A DNA stretch of 64,000 nucleotides from Hyposmocoma kahamanoa (taxonomy: Eukaryota > Arthropoda > Insecta > Lepidoptera > Cosmopterigidae), in the NCBI RefSeq assembly GCF_003589595.1, contig NW_020653766.1, positions 1,796,003-1,860,002 of the forward strand. Direction: 5' to 3'. Each line of letters begins with the position of its first letter. The first letter of the stretch is position 1. The notes beneath the pieces are model-generated. The model was not told the origin of the DNA. It ran no database searches and saw only the letters and a program-made list of their open reading frames with translations. Below are positions 20,812 through 31,004 of this stretch, one piece after another. The position numbers were made by a program, and so were the translations under genes.

Positions 20812-21236
20812 AAAATTATTTTATTCCATGGGTAAAATTTTTACACCTGAAAACGCCATTTTTTAAGCTACTACTCGTTCACTGCGCTGACCTCCCTGAG
20901 AAGAACGAGCAAGAAAATCTAGGGATTGCTCTTTTCAAACATAAATGCCTTGGAATACACTTTGAATCATAATTGTGTGGAACTTGTTGTGTTTCCATAC
21001 TTCTTTATCTAGACATACTCTTCAATATTGTAATATGAATTTTCAATTAAAATACGTTTAATGTAAGTTTTAAACTTAAGAAATGGTTATCTTAATATAT
21101 GCTCCGGAATCTTATCGTAAAAACCTATACAGTTCCCCATAAAAGAATCGTTTACCTTAGTCAAACGAAATCGTGATACCATGAGTTTGGACTTAGTTCT
21201 AAGGTTAACATTATGGATCTAAAACTCTAATAGATA
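20812..21236 (-). pseudogene. CR1-like LINE 3' end and RT tail
   Basis: Minus strand encodes the end of the reverse-transcriptase protein (LRLTKVNDSFMG-like, then YRF-KIPEHIL, then SFP-FK) followed by a 3' UTR ending AAAATAATTTTG. Compared with 45854-46692 it is more diverged and carries several frame breaks. Confidence 0.75.
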
Positions 21237-21248
21237 ATAGAAAAAAAA

Positions 21249-21452
21249 TAATTATTTATTATGTCAAGTAACGGGGCGAATAAGTCGTACGCCTGGTGGT
21301 GAACGATGCGCCTGTCCATTATAGCTGCAGTGCCACTTAGAGCTTTAAATTGCAAATAGAGCACAGCCTCTGCGCCCGTCACCCTGAGACGCCTGTTATT
21401 TCACCAGCACTCTTAACCTACAAAACCAGAACGCAGTAATGTTCAAATCACT
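21249..21452 (-). mobile_element. Metulj-like SINE (family B), internal deletions
   Basis: Minus-strand copy; the tail side reads TTATTATGTCAAGTAACGGGG on plus and the head side ends at GTAATGTTCAAATCACTG. The AAGATCTGAGGGGCACTGCC core is shortened. Confidence 0.8.
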
Positions 21453-21486
21453 GGTTCAGACTTAGATCAAAACGATGAGCTGAAAA

Positions 21487-21735
21487 CCATTAGTGACGAC
21501 CCCCGTGGTGGCTTGCACACCGATTTTCATGGTGTCTCCATATTTGCGGTCCCATTTAAGGTTCGATACCCGGTCAGGTCATTGTAGAAACTAACTTTTC
21601 TACATTGTCTAGGATCTGGGTGTTTGTAGTTCCGTTGTTGTTTCCGATTTCCATAACACAAGTGATTTACTTACTTACTTACTTACAGAGCAAAGTATAG
21701 TGATGTTGTATAATATATATTTATTCTGAAAAATA
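21487..21735 (+). mobile_element. tRNA-derived SINE, family D1 (CCCGTGGTGGC head)
   Basis: Head ACCCCCGTGGTGGCTTGCAC with box B GGTTCGATACC at about 21565, then a body containing CTGGGTGTTTGTAGTTCCGTTG and TTTCCGATTTCCATAACACAAG, and a (CTTA)n run at 21667-21685. A second copy lies 350 bp downstream in the same orientation. Confidence 0.75.
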
Positions 21736-22097
21736 TACTCTATTTGATCACTGTCCACTATTTTCCAATACTGAACCATTAGATATTATAAGCTTCAATT
21801 TCTCATCGCCTTTGCGTCAGACTTCCGGTATTTTTGATGTAACAAGTGCCATTGTTTCTCTTTATTGTCCTGCCTTCATCGGGCCTCAGCCTGGTTATTG
21901 AACAGGGAAATAACAGCCAGAAGAGCGGCCGTAGATTTTAATAAGATAGTCACATGACTCTATACAAAGTCGTAACTCAAAGTTGAAGGAATTGAGAAAG
22001 CACGATTTGAAAGTTCGAACAAATTACTGAATGGATCGTATAGGGAAGAATGGGATTATTTTTATATGTACATAATATTTAGTTATCGATTTATAAA

Positions 22098-22345
22098 TGA
22101 GAATATAGAGACGGCCTCCATTGTCAATTGGCTAGCACACGCTTTCGTGATGTCGCCATCTCTGAGGTCCCTAGTTCCATGCCCGGCAGGAAATCTAAAA
22201 ATAGAATGGAAAAATTTACTTTTATAGTCTCGGATATAGATGTTTGTGGTACCATCGTTAATTCCGATTTCCATAACACAGTGCTTTAGTTACTTGCTTT
22301 GGAATAAGAGCAACGTATATGATATCATCTAACATTTATTTATTT
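22098..22345 (+). mobile_element. tRNA-derived SINE, family D1, second copy
   Basis: Head GGCCTCCATTGTCAATTGGC with damaged box B (AGTTCCATGCC), then ATGTTTGTGGTACCATCGTT and TTCCGATTTCCATAACACAG as in the copy at 21487. The (CTTA) run is shorter. Confidence 0.7.
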
Positions 22346-22480
22346 TATTTTATTTAAATTATTTTCGGAGGGCTTATCGCTCACACACAGGCACAAAAAC
22401 CGTACATAGACAGCTTAAAACTGTGTGCCAAGGCGGCCTTATCGCTAAGAACGATCTCTTCCAGACAACCTTTGAGATAT
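22335..22480 (-). mobile_element. LINE 3' end fragment (AAGGCGGCCTTATCGCT type)
   Basis: AAGGCGGCCTTATCGCTAAG and CTTCCAGACAACCTTTGAG occur here, and a second copy lies at 45640-45800. This block is common at 3' ends of a lepidopteran LINE in my recollection; no coding part is attached. Confidence 0.5.
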
Positions 22481-22649
22481 AAGAAAGCTAATCAGAACGT
22501 GATACGTAATGTGACAATAGCAAAATTACAACATTATATTTTATCAAATAATAAATAACGATACACTATACCTACATATATACTAGTATTAATAATTAAA
22601 CCTAAATAAACTGATACTTACTAATAAATATATTAATAACGATATATAC

Positions 22650-22756
22650 TAGATATATCGTGCCCTGCGATGGACGCGGTCGGCGTGGCTGAGTTCTAAG
22701 CCACAATAGTGTAATGTATGTTATCGATACGATAAGAAGAAGAAGAAGAAGAAGAT
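22650..22756 (+). repeat. Repeat with (GAA)n tail
   Basis: CGTGGCTGAGTTCTAAGCCA, then TTATCGATACGATAAG and (AAG)n. The same GTATCGAGACGATAAGAAGAAG end occurs inverted at 61228-61260, so this is probably the 3' tail of a dispersed element. Confidence 0.5.
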
Positions 22757-23163
22757 AAATATTATATAATCACGTTACAGCTATAATTGAAAAAAAAAAA
22801 TGGCGTATTAACTAAATAATATTGAAAAGCCTATTACAAACTATAATTTGATGAAATATAATTTTGCTGGTTCCATACAGTTATAATTTCAACTTTCAAA
22901 TCGTGTTTTCACAATTCCACCATTTTTGAGTTACGACAGTATTTGGTTTAATGCACTAATGATGTAATACCAAAATAGTTCACACGGAATCTGTGTCGAC
23001 TGCATAAATAAAATAATATTGTGTTTTATAACCGACGCAAGCAACGTGAAAAAAAGTAGGTACAATCCTATAATTAACAACGCACATTACAAATCTAAAA
23101 ATATTTACTCTACCGTCAATATCAACCCATTTATACGTCCCACTGAGGGCATGAATCTTTTTA
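22757..23163. other. AT-rich intergenic, nothing recognised
   Basis: No gene or repeat recognised before the family D repeat. Confidence 0.4.
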
Positions 23164-23590
23164 ACTGACTTCAAAAAGGAGGAGGTTCTCAATTCGACTG
23201 TATGTTATTTTTGTATATACATATGTTACGCGATAACTCCGGTATTTGTGAACCGATTTTCATGATTCTTTTTTTGTTGGAAAGGGGGTACTTCCATAGT
23301 GGTCCCATTTCATTTTGAAGAAAATCATCCACCTCTAAGGGTGGCTGTTCACGCATGAAGAGTCATTTTTATAAATAGCGCCTAACTTTAATTTAGGAGC
23401 AATTATTTTAATGGTTGATTTTGGTATTTCTCCAATTCAAGGCGTTTTTTCTCTCGATATACTTTGAGTAGTGAGAACCTATTTTTATTATCCCCCAGTG
23501 TCATGTCCTGTATAGTGGCGACCTAGGGGATATTTCAATAAAACTAGGCAAATAGACGTAATTCCACGTACTTTTGAGGTCGGTTTTTTT
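23164..23590 (+). repeat. Family D repeat, most complete copy
   Basis: Begins TGACTTCAAAAAGGAGGAGG and ends ACTTTTGAGGTCGGTTTTTT. The outer 15-17 bp are imperfect inverted copies of each other (ACCGACTTCAAAA type), which points to a TIR element of about 430 bp. The interior carries GAACCGATTTTCATGATTC and TGTTCACGCATGAAGAGTCA. No coding capacity. Confidence 0.65.
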
Positions 23591-23611
23591 AGTACTCTGT
23601 ACTTAGATTAT

Positions 23612-23782
23612 TTCTTATAGTATCAAGTGACGGGACGAACGAGTCGTGCGTCTGATGGTAAACTACACGCCTGTCCATAACAGTTGCTGTGCCACTCAGA
23701 GCTTTAAATCGCTAAGATCTGATCAAGTAAGATGGCAGTAGTTCCCTGGACGAATTCTTTGGAGTTCTCCCGCTACTAAAAC
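23612..23782 (-). mobile_element. Metulj-like SINE with large internal deletion
   Basis: Tail side is good (ATCAAGTGACGGGACGAACG on plus) and the head side is good (GGCAGTAGTTCCCTGGACGA), but about 110 bp between the AAGATCTGA core and the head are gone, joined at 23721. Confidence 0.8.
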
Positions 23783-25056
23783 TAAACTGTGTCATCCGCC
23801 ACACTGGCACAATCCGTAATGGGACTTCATACGTTTTGGTTTGTGATAAATATCCTGTAGAATTCCGGCAGCCAACTTTACGGCGGTGTTCAAGGCCCTA
23901 AACTACTAGCCATCTCCGTATCAACCTTGCCGAAGCTAACATCTTAACGTTTTTATCTAGTACAATCTAAAGCTACTAGATGGCGTTTTAATTAAATGAA
24001 GTTTTCGAAAATCGCATAGATGATGGCGCCGCAGAGACGACACTCCGACATAATATTTGAATTTGCCTACATCACATAGACAAAGCTTTGACTAACGTTA
24101 AAAGGACAATAAATCTAACAAAAAAATATTTGACAATGTCAGACACAACTTGTTTCTGAGCAACATTGACAGGCTTCTAAATCGGATTTCCGAGAAAGCC
24201 TGCTCAAGCGCTTAAAGGCTTACTGCCTTCATACATATTATCAATTTATGTCCTAAGATTTTTGTGTCTAAAACCACGCACTAGGTTTTAGTCACACTTG
24301 CTCGTAAACACTGTCATGGCGTAATATTCTAAACTACGTCCACCTGCTTTTTCATTACTTACATTACCGCCCTGAGACAGTAATTGATTTTTTTAAATTG
24401 AATTTCACTTCACATTATATTTCAAGGTTAAGCAAAAATGTACTTATGCGACTTAAGTAAGTACTTCTAATACACTGTGGAGGTTAGAGAACGAAATCCC
24501 GGTTTCATTGCTGGCAAAACCAAATTGTAAACATACTTTTCTGGTTTTCGCTAGCAACTAGAAACGTTGGAATAACATCTCACCACCTTTAAGACTCAGA
24601 CATTTAGATGTTTGTTTACCTTTGTATTTAGATACATTTACAAGGAAATGGTAAAGGTAAAGCACTTCTCTTGGATTTGTCATTTAGTGCGTGGAGTGAG
24701 TGGCCACAATGAAACGTGAACTGTTTAAAAGTGTGTTATTTTCGTGCTCTTTTTCAAAATTGGCACTCAAGCTGTATCATTCGCCTGCAAACTTCCGCAT
24801 CCCGTTACATTTTATGGGTCTTAGGAACTGAGAAATATTCCTCAGGGGCTTGAAACCATTTTCAATGTTAAGAGAAAGCCTAAGAACTCGATATTATTTA
24901 TTATTTGTTGCCAGAACGTGATACGATCATACTAAAGAAGGTCTTCTTATGGCAAATACTTTCAGGCAGTAAGCATGGCAAACATTATTGTGTATGCCAT
25001 TGATACAATAAGAACATAAGCAACCGAACGCACAACTTCTGCGTCGCGTTACGTAG
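23783..25056. other. Long stretch with no recognised feature
   Basis: 1.27 kb without a supported frame. 23820-23945 (CGTTTTGGTTTGTGATAAATATCCTGTAG onwards) weakly resembles a decayed Jockey-type C-terminus like that at 17950-18060, too weak to call. Confidence 0.4.
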
Positions 25057-25477
25057 TTTAAGTAGCAGTAGAGCTCCTTGTGAATTTCTGCCGCAAGCAA
25101 TTTAGGTCCGAAAAAAAAGATTTATTCCTAATGAACAGCATCTCATCATCGCACAAATCTAAGAAATCGATATGATAAAACTGTCATTGATAAACCTGTA
25201 ATACTTTGAAATTTCTTTATAGATACGGTGGGTACAGACAAAGTACGATAGATAATAAGAATGTATAGATACCTAAGTCAAAGCTCATTTACTGGGAATA
25301 AACGTAATGATCTATTGCGAAAAATTATATAGTTTTCGAAAAAAAATGCATTCTGATACTTTACAACCAACTATGTTAAATGTAAGCAATACTGCGTTCC
25401 GGTTTGGAAGGGTAAGGGTGCTGGTGAATTACAGGCACATGGTACTCGTCAACTTACGTCACATGGCATTATAAAAA
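25057..25477 (+). mobile_element. Metulj-like SINE split by a 275-bp insertion
   Basis: The head AGTAGCAGTAGAGCTCCTTG to CTGCCGCAAGCAAT ends at 25102. The next part of the same SINE (TGTAAGCAATACTGCGTTCCGGTTTGGAAGG) resumes at about 25378 and runs to 25477, where the distal half is missing. The 275 bp between have no similarity to other repeats here and no clear TIRs. Confidence 0.7.
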
Positions 25478-25483
25478 TCATCA

Positions 25484-25850
25484 TCATCATGGCGGCGGTT
25501 TTGTTAGCCAATCTTGGATGTAGGCCTCTTCCCTCTTCTTCCACTCTTGGCGATCTTGTGCCCGACTCATTCAGTCCCGACCTGCGTGTTGTCACATGTC
25601 ATTCATATAACGCTGCGGTGGTCTGCCACGCCTTCTGTTGTCCGCTATGGGTCTCCACTCAAGTACTAGCCTTGTCCAACGCCTCTCGTCCATTCTCGCA
25701 GAATGCCCTCCTTTTCTTCGACACGTCAGACATGACATCTTTAACTTTGGTCCTATTTCGGATACAAACGTTGCTTTTCGGTCTCGCAGGGTAACTGCGA
25801 CCATTGCTCTCTCAATATCCTTCTGCGCGACTCGAAACTTCTAGGTGGAC
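25484..25850 (-). pseudogene. RTE-type LINE C-terminus (3' part)
   Basis: Minus strand reads KFRVAQKDIERAMVAVTLRD from 25845, then GGHSARMDERRWTRLVLEWR, RRRGRPPQRYMNDM, and after a frameshift RAQDRQEWKKREEAYIQDWL near 25545, closing with a (CAT/ATG)n tail. This is the classic end of an RTE reverse-transcriptase protein: the GH-ARMD--RW, GRP--RW-DD and AQDR-EWK--EEAYIQ-W blocks are all in order. The preceding part of the same protein lies at 26183-26341 on the same strand, separated by a Penelope-like insertion on the opposite strand. Confidence 0.8.
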
Positions 25851-25854
25851 TTCT

Positions 25855-26180
25855 TTGTAAGAGTCATGGTTTGAGTTAAAGACCAGAGACCCTCCGAGGG
25901 TCCCCGGTGTTTATATGGTTCCCTGTGACTGCGGCAAGTGTTACGTCGGCGAAACGAGACGGAACGTGGCTACCAGGGTAGCTGAGCATATCAGATCCAT
26001 GACGAACCAAGATGTCAATGATCTGCGGTAGTAGACAACTTTCTGAGCTTTCGTTTACGTTTTGACAAAGCTAAGGTTTTAGCGCGGGAAAAGAATTTCG
26101 TGTCCCGCAAAATCCGAGAGAATATTGAAATAAGTAGGCGACCAAATTTTATATACGACCATAGACGATCACGGAAGAAA
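25855..26180 (+). pseudogene. Penelope-like element fragment: GIY-YIG endonuclease end
   Basis: Plus-strand frame from 25861: PGVYMVPCDCGKCYVGETRR then NVATRVAEHIRS, with a stop at 26029. After a frameshift RFDKAKVLAREKNFVSRKIR then ENIEISRRPNFIYD from 26058. The first part is a GIY-YIG core (GVY then YVGET--R, R--EH). The second is the Penelope C-terminal block FDKAKVLA-E---RKIRE-IEI-R-PN. Penelope-like elements use this nuclease for integration (established). Here only the last 110 residues remain and they are out of frame, so the copy is dead. It sits inside an RTE element. Confidence 0.75.
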
Positions 26181-26182
26181 AA

Positions 26183-26341
26183 CTTGACTTTGACTTTGAG
26201 ATGTAGGGGTATTTTGCTACGTAGCGTTTGTTTGTTGACACCGAACGTCTGAGCGATCCGTCGTTCTACTTCCGCTTTTTGCTTCTCAAAGCCCAGTGTA
26301 ACCTTATGCCCCAAGTATATGTATTCGGCCACTTTCTCCAC
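26183..26341 (-). pseudogene. RTE-type LINE reverse transcriptase, C-terminal part (upstream piece)
   Basis: Minus strand reads KVAEYIYLGHKVTLGFEKQK, AEVERRIAQTFGVNKQTLRS and IPLHLKVKV. This is the thumb-side block of RTE reverse transcriptases (YIYLG then E--RRI then KIP--LK-KVF). About 25 residues expected next are missing at the junction with the Penelope fragment. Upstream palm motifs are absent. Confidence 0.75.
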
Positions 26342-26817
26342 TGGAAGCTAGTAGTTTGTGACTTATAAAAATAAAATTTTAAAAATAGTATCGAAACAAA
26401 ACAAAAACCTTCAAATTCAACTGTACAAGGGTCAATTTTGAACTTGTCTGTCGCCTTGTAGTCGTAATTGTACTTCAGAACCTACACAGTCCATTAGCAA
26501 CGTATTTGAAACAATGCAATAAAAAAATAGTCTTTAAAAAATGGTCGTAAAAGTGGAGCACTCCCGCCTGACTGTCGTTAAAGTTACGACTTCACCAATC
26601 CGGCTTCGGGCAATCTGTTTCAAATGTATTATTACATATCTCTCTGAATGAGTCTACCTTGTAGCTCAGTTCTTATTCATTCCATGAGTAAAGGCCCTTA
26701 TAAAAGTTCTAGACAGGCAACGTTATAGCAACTTGTGCCCGCGACTAAGATAATAAATAAATAAGAAGACTTCATTTTTCAAGACAATACATACGTAACA
26801 CTCTTATATATGATACA
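26342..26817. other. AT-rich intergenic, nothing recognised
   Basis: No recognised feature between the RTE relic and the mariner-like element. Confidence 0.4.
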
Positions 26818-26819
26818 TA

Positions 26820-27508
26820 CAGGGTGTAATCGTTAAGTGTGCCCAGGTGAGCATTCCGTAAATATAAGAGCTATCATAAACCTTTAATCTGATACCGAAA
26901 GCACGTTACCCAGTGAGTAAAACGACATCATTAACTTTTTAGAAATAAAACTAGAAATATCGGATATTTTAACTTTAAATGCCCACATACATTTTAATAT
27001 GACATTCGTAGAAAGGCTTCCCACTTTAAGAAATAACAATAAGTTGACAATAAACAGTATAGATAACGAAACTGCTATAAAAAAAGTAATAAAAGTATCT
27101 TTTCATTGAATATAATAATAATAATAACACACACACTTATAGTCCCGCACTAGGGCAACCCTGTATCGCCGGTGCCATGGACACACACATAGATAACCAC
27201 AAATTACACACAAACTCAAGAGAGAAATAGATATAGGCCATACAAATATTTCTCCCGGCCCGGGAATCGAACCCGGGACCACTGCGTGGCAGTCCAGCAT
27301 GGTAACCGTTCAGCCGCGGAAGCAGTTCAACAAAGTGATGTTTATTTTTAAGTAAGTACAAAATTTTATATTCATAGCAGTTGTTAGAAACTAAAGCCTC
27401 TCTACGAATGGCATATTACATATATTTCTATATCAGATTAAAGCTTTTTGATATCTCTTATGTTTATGGGATAATAATAGCCTGGGCACACTTAACAATT
27501 ACACCCTG
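26820..27508. mobile_element. Mariner-like miniature element carrying a nested SINE
   Basis: CAGGGTGTAATCGTTAAGTG begins a 28-bp terminal inverted repeat; the other end is its reverse complement with one mismatch. Both ends are flanked by TA (26818-26819 and 27509-27510). Weaker inverted similarity extends to about 70 bp. A TA duplication and a CAGGGTG start are typical of Tc1/mariner (established). There is no transposase frame. A family A SINE occupies 27113-27327; without it the element is about 470 bp. Confidence 0.85.
27113..27327 (-). mobile_element. tRNA-derived SINE, family A, nested
   Basis: Minus-strand copy with (TTA)n tail on the left, box B GGTTCGATTCC near 27270 and box A TGGCTGAACGG near 27317 on minus. 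It lies inside the mariner-like miniature, so it is the younger insertion. Confidence 0.85.
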
Positions 27509-27867
27509 TATATAAGAGTCATCACAACTTATTAACATAACGTAAAAAACAAAAAAGAATATTAGTTGTGATTAGAAAATATTAATCTAGAAAATTTCTC
27601 GTGTCTCTAATTTGGATGTCTAAATAACACGATGAAGAAGAACGGTTCTTGGATCCTCAAGAGAGAGGATTGTTAAAGAAATGCTGCGTAATTATTCTGC
27701 CCTTGTCTCCGAACTTCAGGAATAATCATTCTCGAAATCTCCACCGAATTACCTAGCTTACTGCAGGAGGCATTCTGGCAGTAAATATTTTTCAACAGAG
27801 TGGACGTTCAGTGACAATTTTGAAAATAATTCGTATAGCCGAAGCTTCTGAATGTGTTTCCCGGAAA

Positions 27868-28153
27868 CATTGACTTACAATTATATGGACGTCGGGTCCG
27901 CGCTAAAAAGTGTCCGAACTTATAGGGCGTTAAAATCGTATACAGAGCGTCATTCACGCTTTAGTCTTCGTTTGTTCGACTGACAGCGAAGCAAGCAAAA
28001 TTAGACAGTACTGCGATGACATTACAATTTCAATTCAACGTTTTAGTTTTTTCATATTCCTTTACATGTCACTACGTTTAAATAGGTTGACTTGGGACAT
28101 TTTTTTCCTGGTTTTTGTATTAGACCCGTCGTCCATTTATTTGTAAGTCAATG
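27868..28153 (+). mobile_element. hAT-like MITE family 1, copy 2
   Basis: 286 bp, same orientation and nearly the same sequence as the copy at 16250. Exact 8-bp duplication CCCGGAAA at 27860-27867 and 28154-28161. Confidence 0.92.
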
Positions 28154-28161
28154 CCCGGAAA

Positions 28162-28406
28162 CTACAATTTGGGGATATTCAATGCTAGAGTGAATAGACG
28201 TTTATTCAGCATACCCGTAACATTGTCGGCCAAATAGTACCTTGAGTGTGGCAAAGCAGCGAACATTATACCCGCATTGGGCCATCGTGATGGACAATGG
28301 CCTAAAACCCTCTCCTGAGAGGAGACAACTCGACAACACTGCCCTTTACTGTATACCAAATACCTAGTTTTGTGATTATTGTACCTCTCTACAATAAACG
28401 AAGTTT
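28162..28406. repeat. Unassigned repeat-like sequence
   Basis: Contains CGCATTGGGCCATCGTGATGG and AACCCTCTCCTGAGAGGAGAC, words I associate with lepidopteran RTE-related SINE ends, but the ends cannot be set. Confidence 0.3.
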
Positions 28407-28712
28407 TTTTTTAAAATTTATTATACCTGGTGACGGGACGAACAAGTCGTGCGCCTGGTGGAAAGTGACCTTACCCTGTCCATAACAGTTGCAGTGCCAC
28501 TCGGTATATCGCAAAGATCTGAGGGGCACTACCACTGCGCCCGTCACCCTGAGACATAAGGTGACAAGTCCCATGTGCCTATAATTTCACCAGCACCCTT
28601 ACACTTCAAAACCGAATCACAATAATGCTGACATTTGTGCTTGGCAGCAGAAATAGGTAAGGTGGCAGTACTTCCCTGGACGAACTCTTTCACAAGGAGC
28701 TCTACTGCTACG
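28407..28712 (-). mobile_element. Metulj-like SINE (family B), full length
   Basis: Minus-strand copy from the poly-T edge to GTAGCAGTAGAGCTCCTTGT. All blocks of the family are present in order, including CTGCTGCCAAGCAC and the box-B-like GATTCGGTTTTGAAG. Confidence 0.9.
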
Positions 28713-29132
28713 AAAAACTTTCCGACACTTTCCGTGCTGCGCTTTGTTTTTGATCTCTTGCACATCTCTGTTCCACCATGGATAGTATTTCTCAAGAACC
28801 ACATGGCCGGTAGGGCCACCTTGATCGGAACCAACCCGCTGTGTCACTATTTGAGATGATTATGGTTATAAAAGAATAGTTTTATATTAATAAAATTTCT
28901 TGAAGTTCAAAGATGAGACGATGTTAGTGCAATACAGAGTGTATTAAAAAGATGTACTTGCTAACTTTCGTTATAATTAAAAAGAATATTAGCTATCTCC
29001 TTGGTTTACATGAAACTCATCAGTAATGTTTGCATAAAGAGCGCAATAACGCTCTTCATAATGCAACCGGGTCATGAAAACATACAGCCAGATTTTGTAA
29101 CGTGAATTTTTTTTCAATTGGTCTATTTATAG
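28713..29132. other. Intergenic, nothing recognised
   Basis: No supported gene. The frames crossing 28700-28850 are continuations of SINE sequence into flanking DNA. Confidence 0.4.
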
Positions 29133-29336
29133 GAAATGAAACTATTTTTCCGGATTTAAATCGCGTATATTTGTTTTTTCAAACAAACCGACGTTTCGGG
29201 CCCTTTACAGGTCCCATGGTCACGGTTGACTGACCGTGACCAACCGTGACCATGGGACCTGTAAAGGGCCCCAAACGCAAATTTACGCGATTTAAATCCG
29301 GAAAAATAGTTTCATTTCCTATGTGTAACAATCGCA
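29133..29336. mobile_element. Palindromic Penelope-like arm pair
   Basis: Left arm GGAAATGAAACTATTTTTCC to CCATGGTCACGGTTGACTGA is followed after a few bases by its inverted counterpart CAACCGTGACCATGGGACCT to ATAGTTTCATTTCC and on to ATGTGTAACAATCGC. The right arm lacks about 25 bp (the CGTCGGTTTGTTTG part). The same arms bracket a Penelope-like coding piece at 32883-33577, so this is probably an arms-only derivative. Confidence 0.7.
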
Positions 29337-29508
29337 AAAACATAATGGTTTGTGCGTTTTTGTAAATTCAAGCAAATTCATGTTATCTAAACAGGTGTAG
29401 TAAGTACGTATGTATATTATATATAAGCAATAAAGAAAAGAAGAACAAGATTATGTTTGTACAATACGTTTAAATTGGTAAAGAACTCGATATGGTCTAT
29501 TTAATTTT

Positions 29509-29675
29509 TAATTAATAGTGACGGGGCGAACAAGTCGTCCGTTTGGTGGCAGTGCTTCAAATTGTCACGCTAAGACATAAAGTTGACACATTCCATATGA
29601 TATATTGTGATACAGGTAATTGGTGACAGTACTTCCCTGAACTAACTGTATCATAAAGAGCTATATTGCTACCAA
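29509..29675 (-). mobile_element. Metulj-like SINE, strongly decayed
   Basis: AGTGACGGGGCGAACAAGTCG on plus at the tail side and ACAGTACTTCCCTGAACTAAC at the head side, with most of the middle deleted. Confidence 0.65.
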
Positions 29676-30311
29676 AATTTGTGGCAGTATGTGTGTAATT
29701 ATGTGTACGGAATTGCTAGACAAGTATGAGTTACAGTTACCTGTCTCGCTGGCGCTTATTAATACAAGTCAAACAATTCCCGTTTCACGCCAAGGCATAT
29801 ATAGTGCTTTTCTTAAACAATGTGAAGAAATAACAAACGGCACGGCAAATTGCATGTGCCCTTCCTTTATATTGTGTTAATAGAAAACCAGCGTATGCTC
29901 TGATGCCGGATGTTCCCAACTTATTAATGATATTTACATATATTTATAACTTTTATTTAAATATATACGTGTGTCGTAAATGTGTAGTGTGGCTTAAAAG
30001 GAAGGATATACATGTACCATTTCCTCGGGACTCAGTCGACACCGATACAGGAACGACTGAAAATCAGCGTCTGTTTCGACCGAGATAGACATATTGCTGA
30101 GTCGTATCCTTTTCCTCGATTGAGCCACTACGCACACTTACTAACTTAAATTAATAAGTCACTTGTTGTTTTCTTTTTAGTTGTAATTTTAGATATAAGT
30201 GTGTGTAGTGTTTCAATTCAGTGAATAAACTTCTTTCTTTCTTTCTTCCTTTATAAGTATATTGCTTGGCAGATATTGTAACCTTAGAATCCAGGGAAGT
30301 ACTTCTCTCTC
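29676..30311. other. Intergenic, nothing recognised; (TTTC)n near 30230
   Basis: Two 60-residue frames lie here without recognisable motifs. GAATAAACTTCTTTCTTTCTTTCTTCC at 30222-30250 looks like a polyadenylation signal with a short repeat tail, possibly a SINE or LINE 3' end. Confidence 0.4.
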
Positions 30312-30505
30312 TAAACAGTAACGTGGCCATTATTCCGATCTTGAAGGGAAGGTGCTGATGAAACTGCAGGCTTATGGGACTTGTCTCAGAGTGCCGGCCG
30401 CAAGTCAGAGCCCCTCAGATCTTTCCGATTTAAAGCTTTGAGTGGCACTGTAACTGTTATGGAATGGCGTGTTCCCTACCACCAGGCCCACGACTCGTTC
30501 TAGAT
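30312..30505 (+). mobile_element. Metulj-like SINE (family B)
   Basis: Runs from AAACAGTAACGTGGCCATTA through CCGATCTTGAAGGG to CCAGGCCCACGACTCGTTCTAG; the very 5' head and A-tail are missing. Confidence 0.8.
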
Positions 30506-31004
30506 ATTGCTCATAATTAAACATCCGTGCTCAACGACAAGATGTAAAAATACGATAAACAGATGTGAAAGCTTCGCTCATCATTTTCGTGCTTCGCTGG
30601 TTGCCGTCTCGAAAGACACACTTAAACAAACTTGTGGGAAACATAAAATGGACGCTTCCACGAAACGTTTTAAACAACTTCTGCATTACGTCCCCAATAT
30701 TTAAAATTTAGGTAATTGTCATTGAATACCACGTAGTTCAAACAGCTTAGAGACTTTAGAAATGTTCCTAGGAACTTCAAGATTTATGAATCCTGTTTAT
30801 TATCAAAATGTTATTTTATGGGTTTATTGGACTTCACCTACTTTCCGATAAAGTTTTATTGAAAATTAATTTCAATAAAACTTGGCTATAGATGTAATTC
30901 CACAAACTTCTGAGTTTTATTTCTTTTTTATAAAAAAGTTAAATTTATATTGAATTGATATTCAATTATTTACTGCACTAATTTGTTACACTTAGGAAAA
31001 ATTC
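30506..31004. other. AT-rich intergenic with a family D end fragment
   Basis: 30838-30912 matches the right end of the family D repeat (TTTCAATAAAACTTGGCTATAG then GTAATTCCACAAACTTCTGAG). The rest is unrecognised. Confidence 0.45.

Noticed and set aside
22734..22756. Poly-lysine or glutamate coding repeat
   Set aside because: The (GAA)n run is the tail of a dispersed repeat also seen at 61228.
25489..25794. 101-residue plus-strand frame rich in Ser and Leu
   Set aside because: It is antisense to the RTE protein end, whose conserved blocks are on the minus strand.
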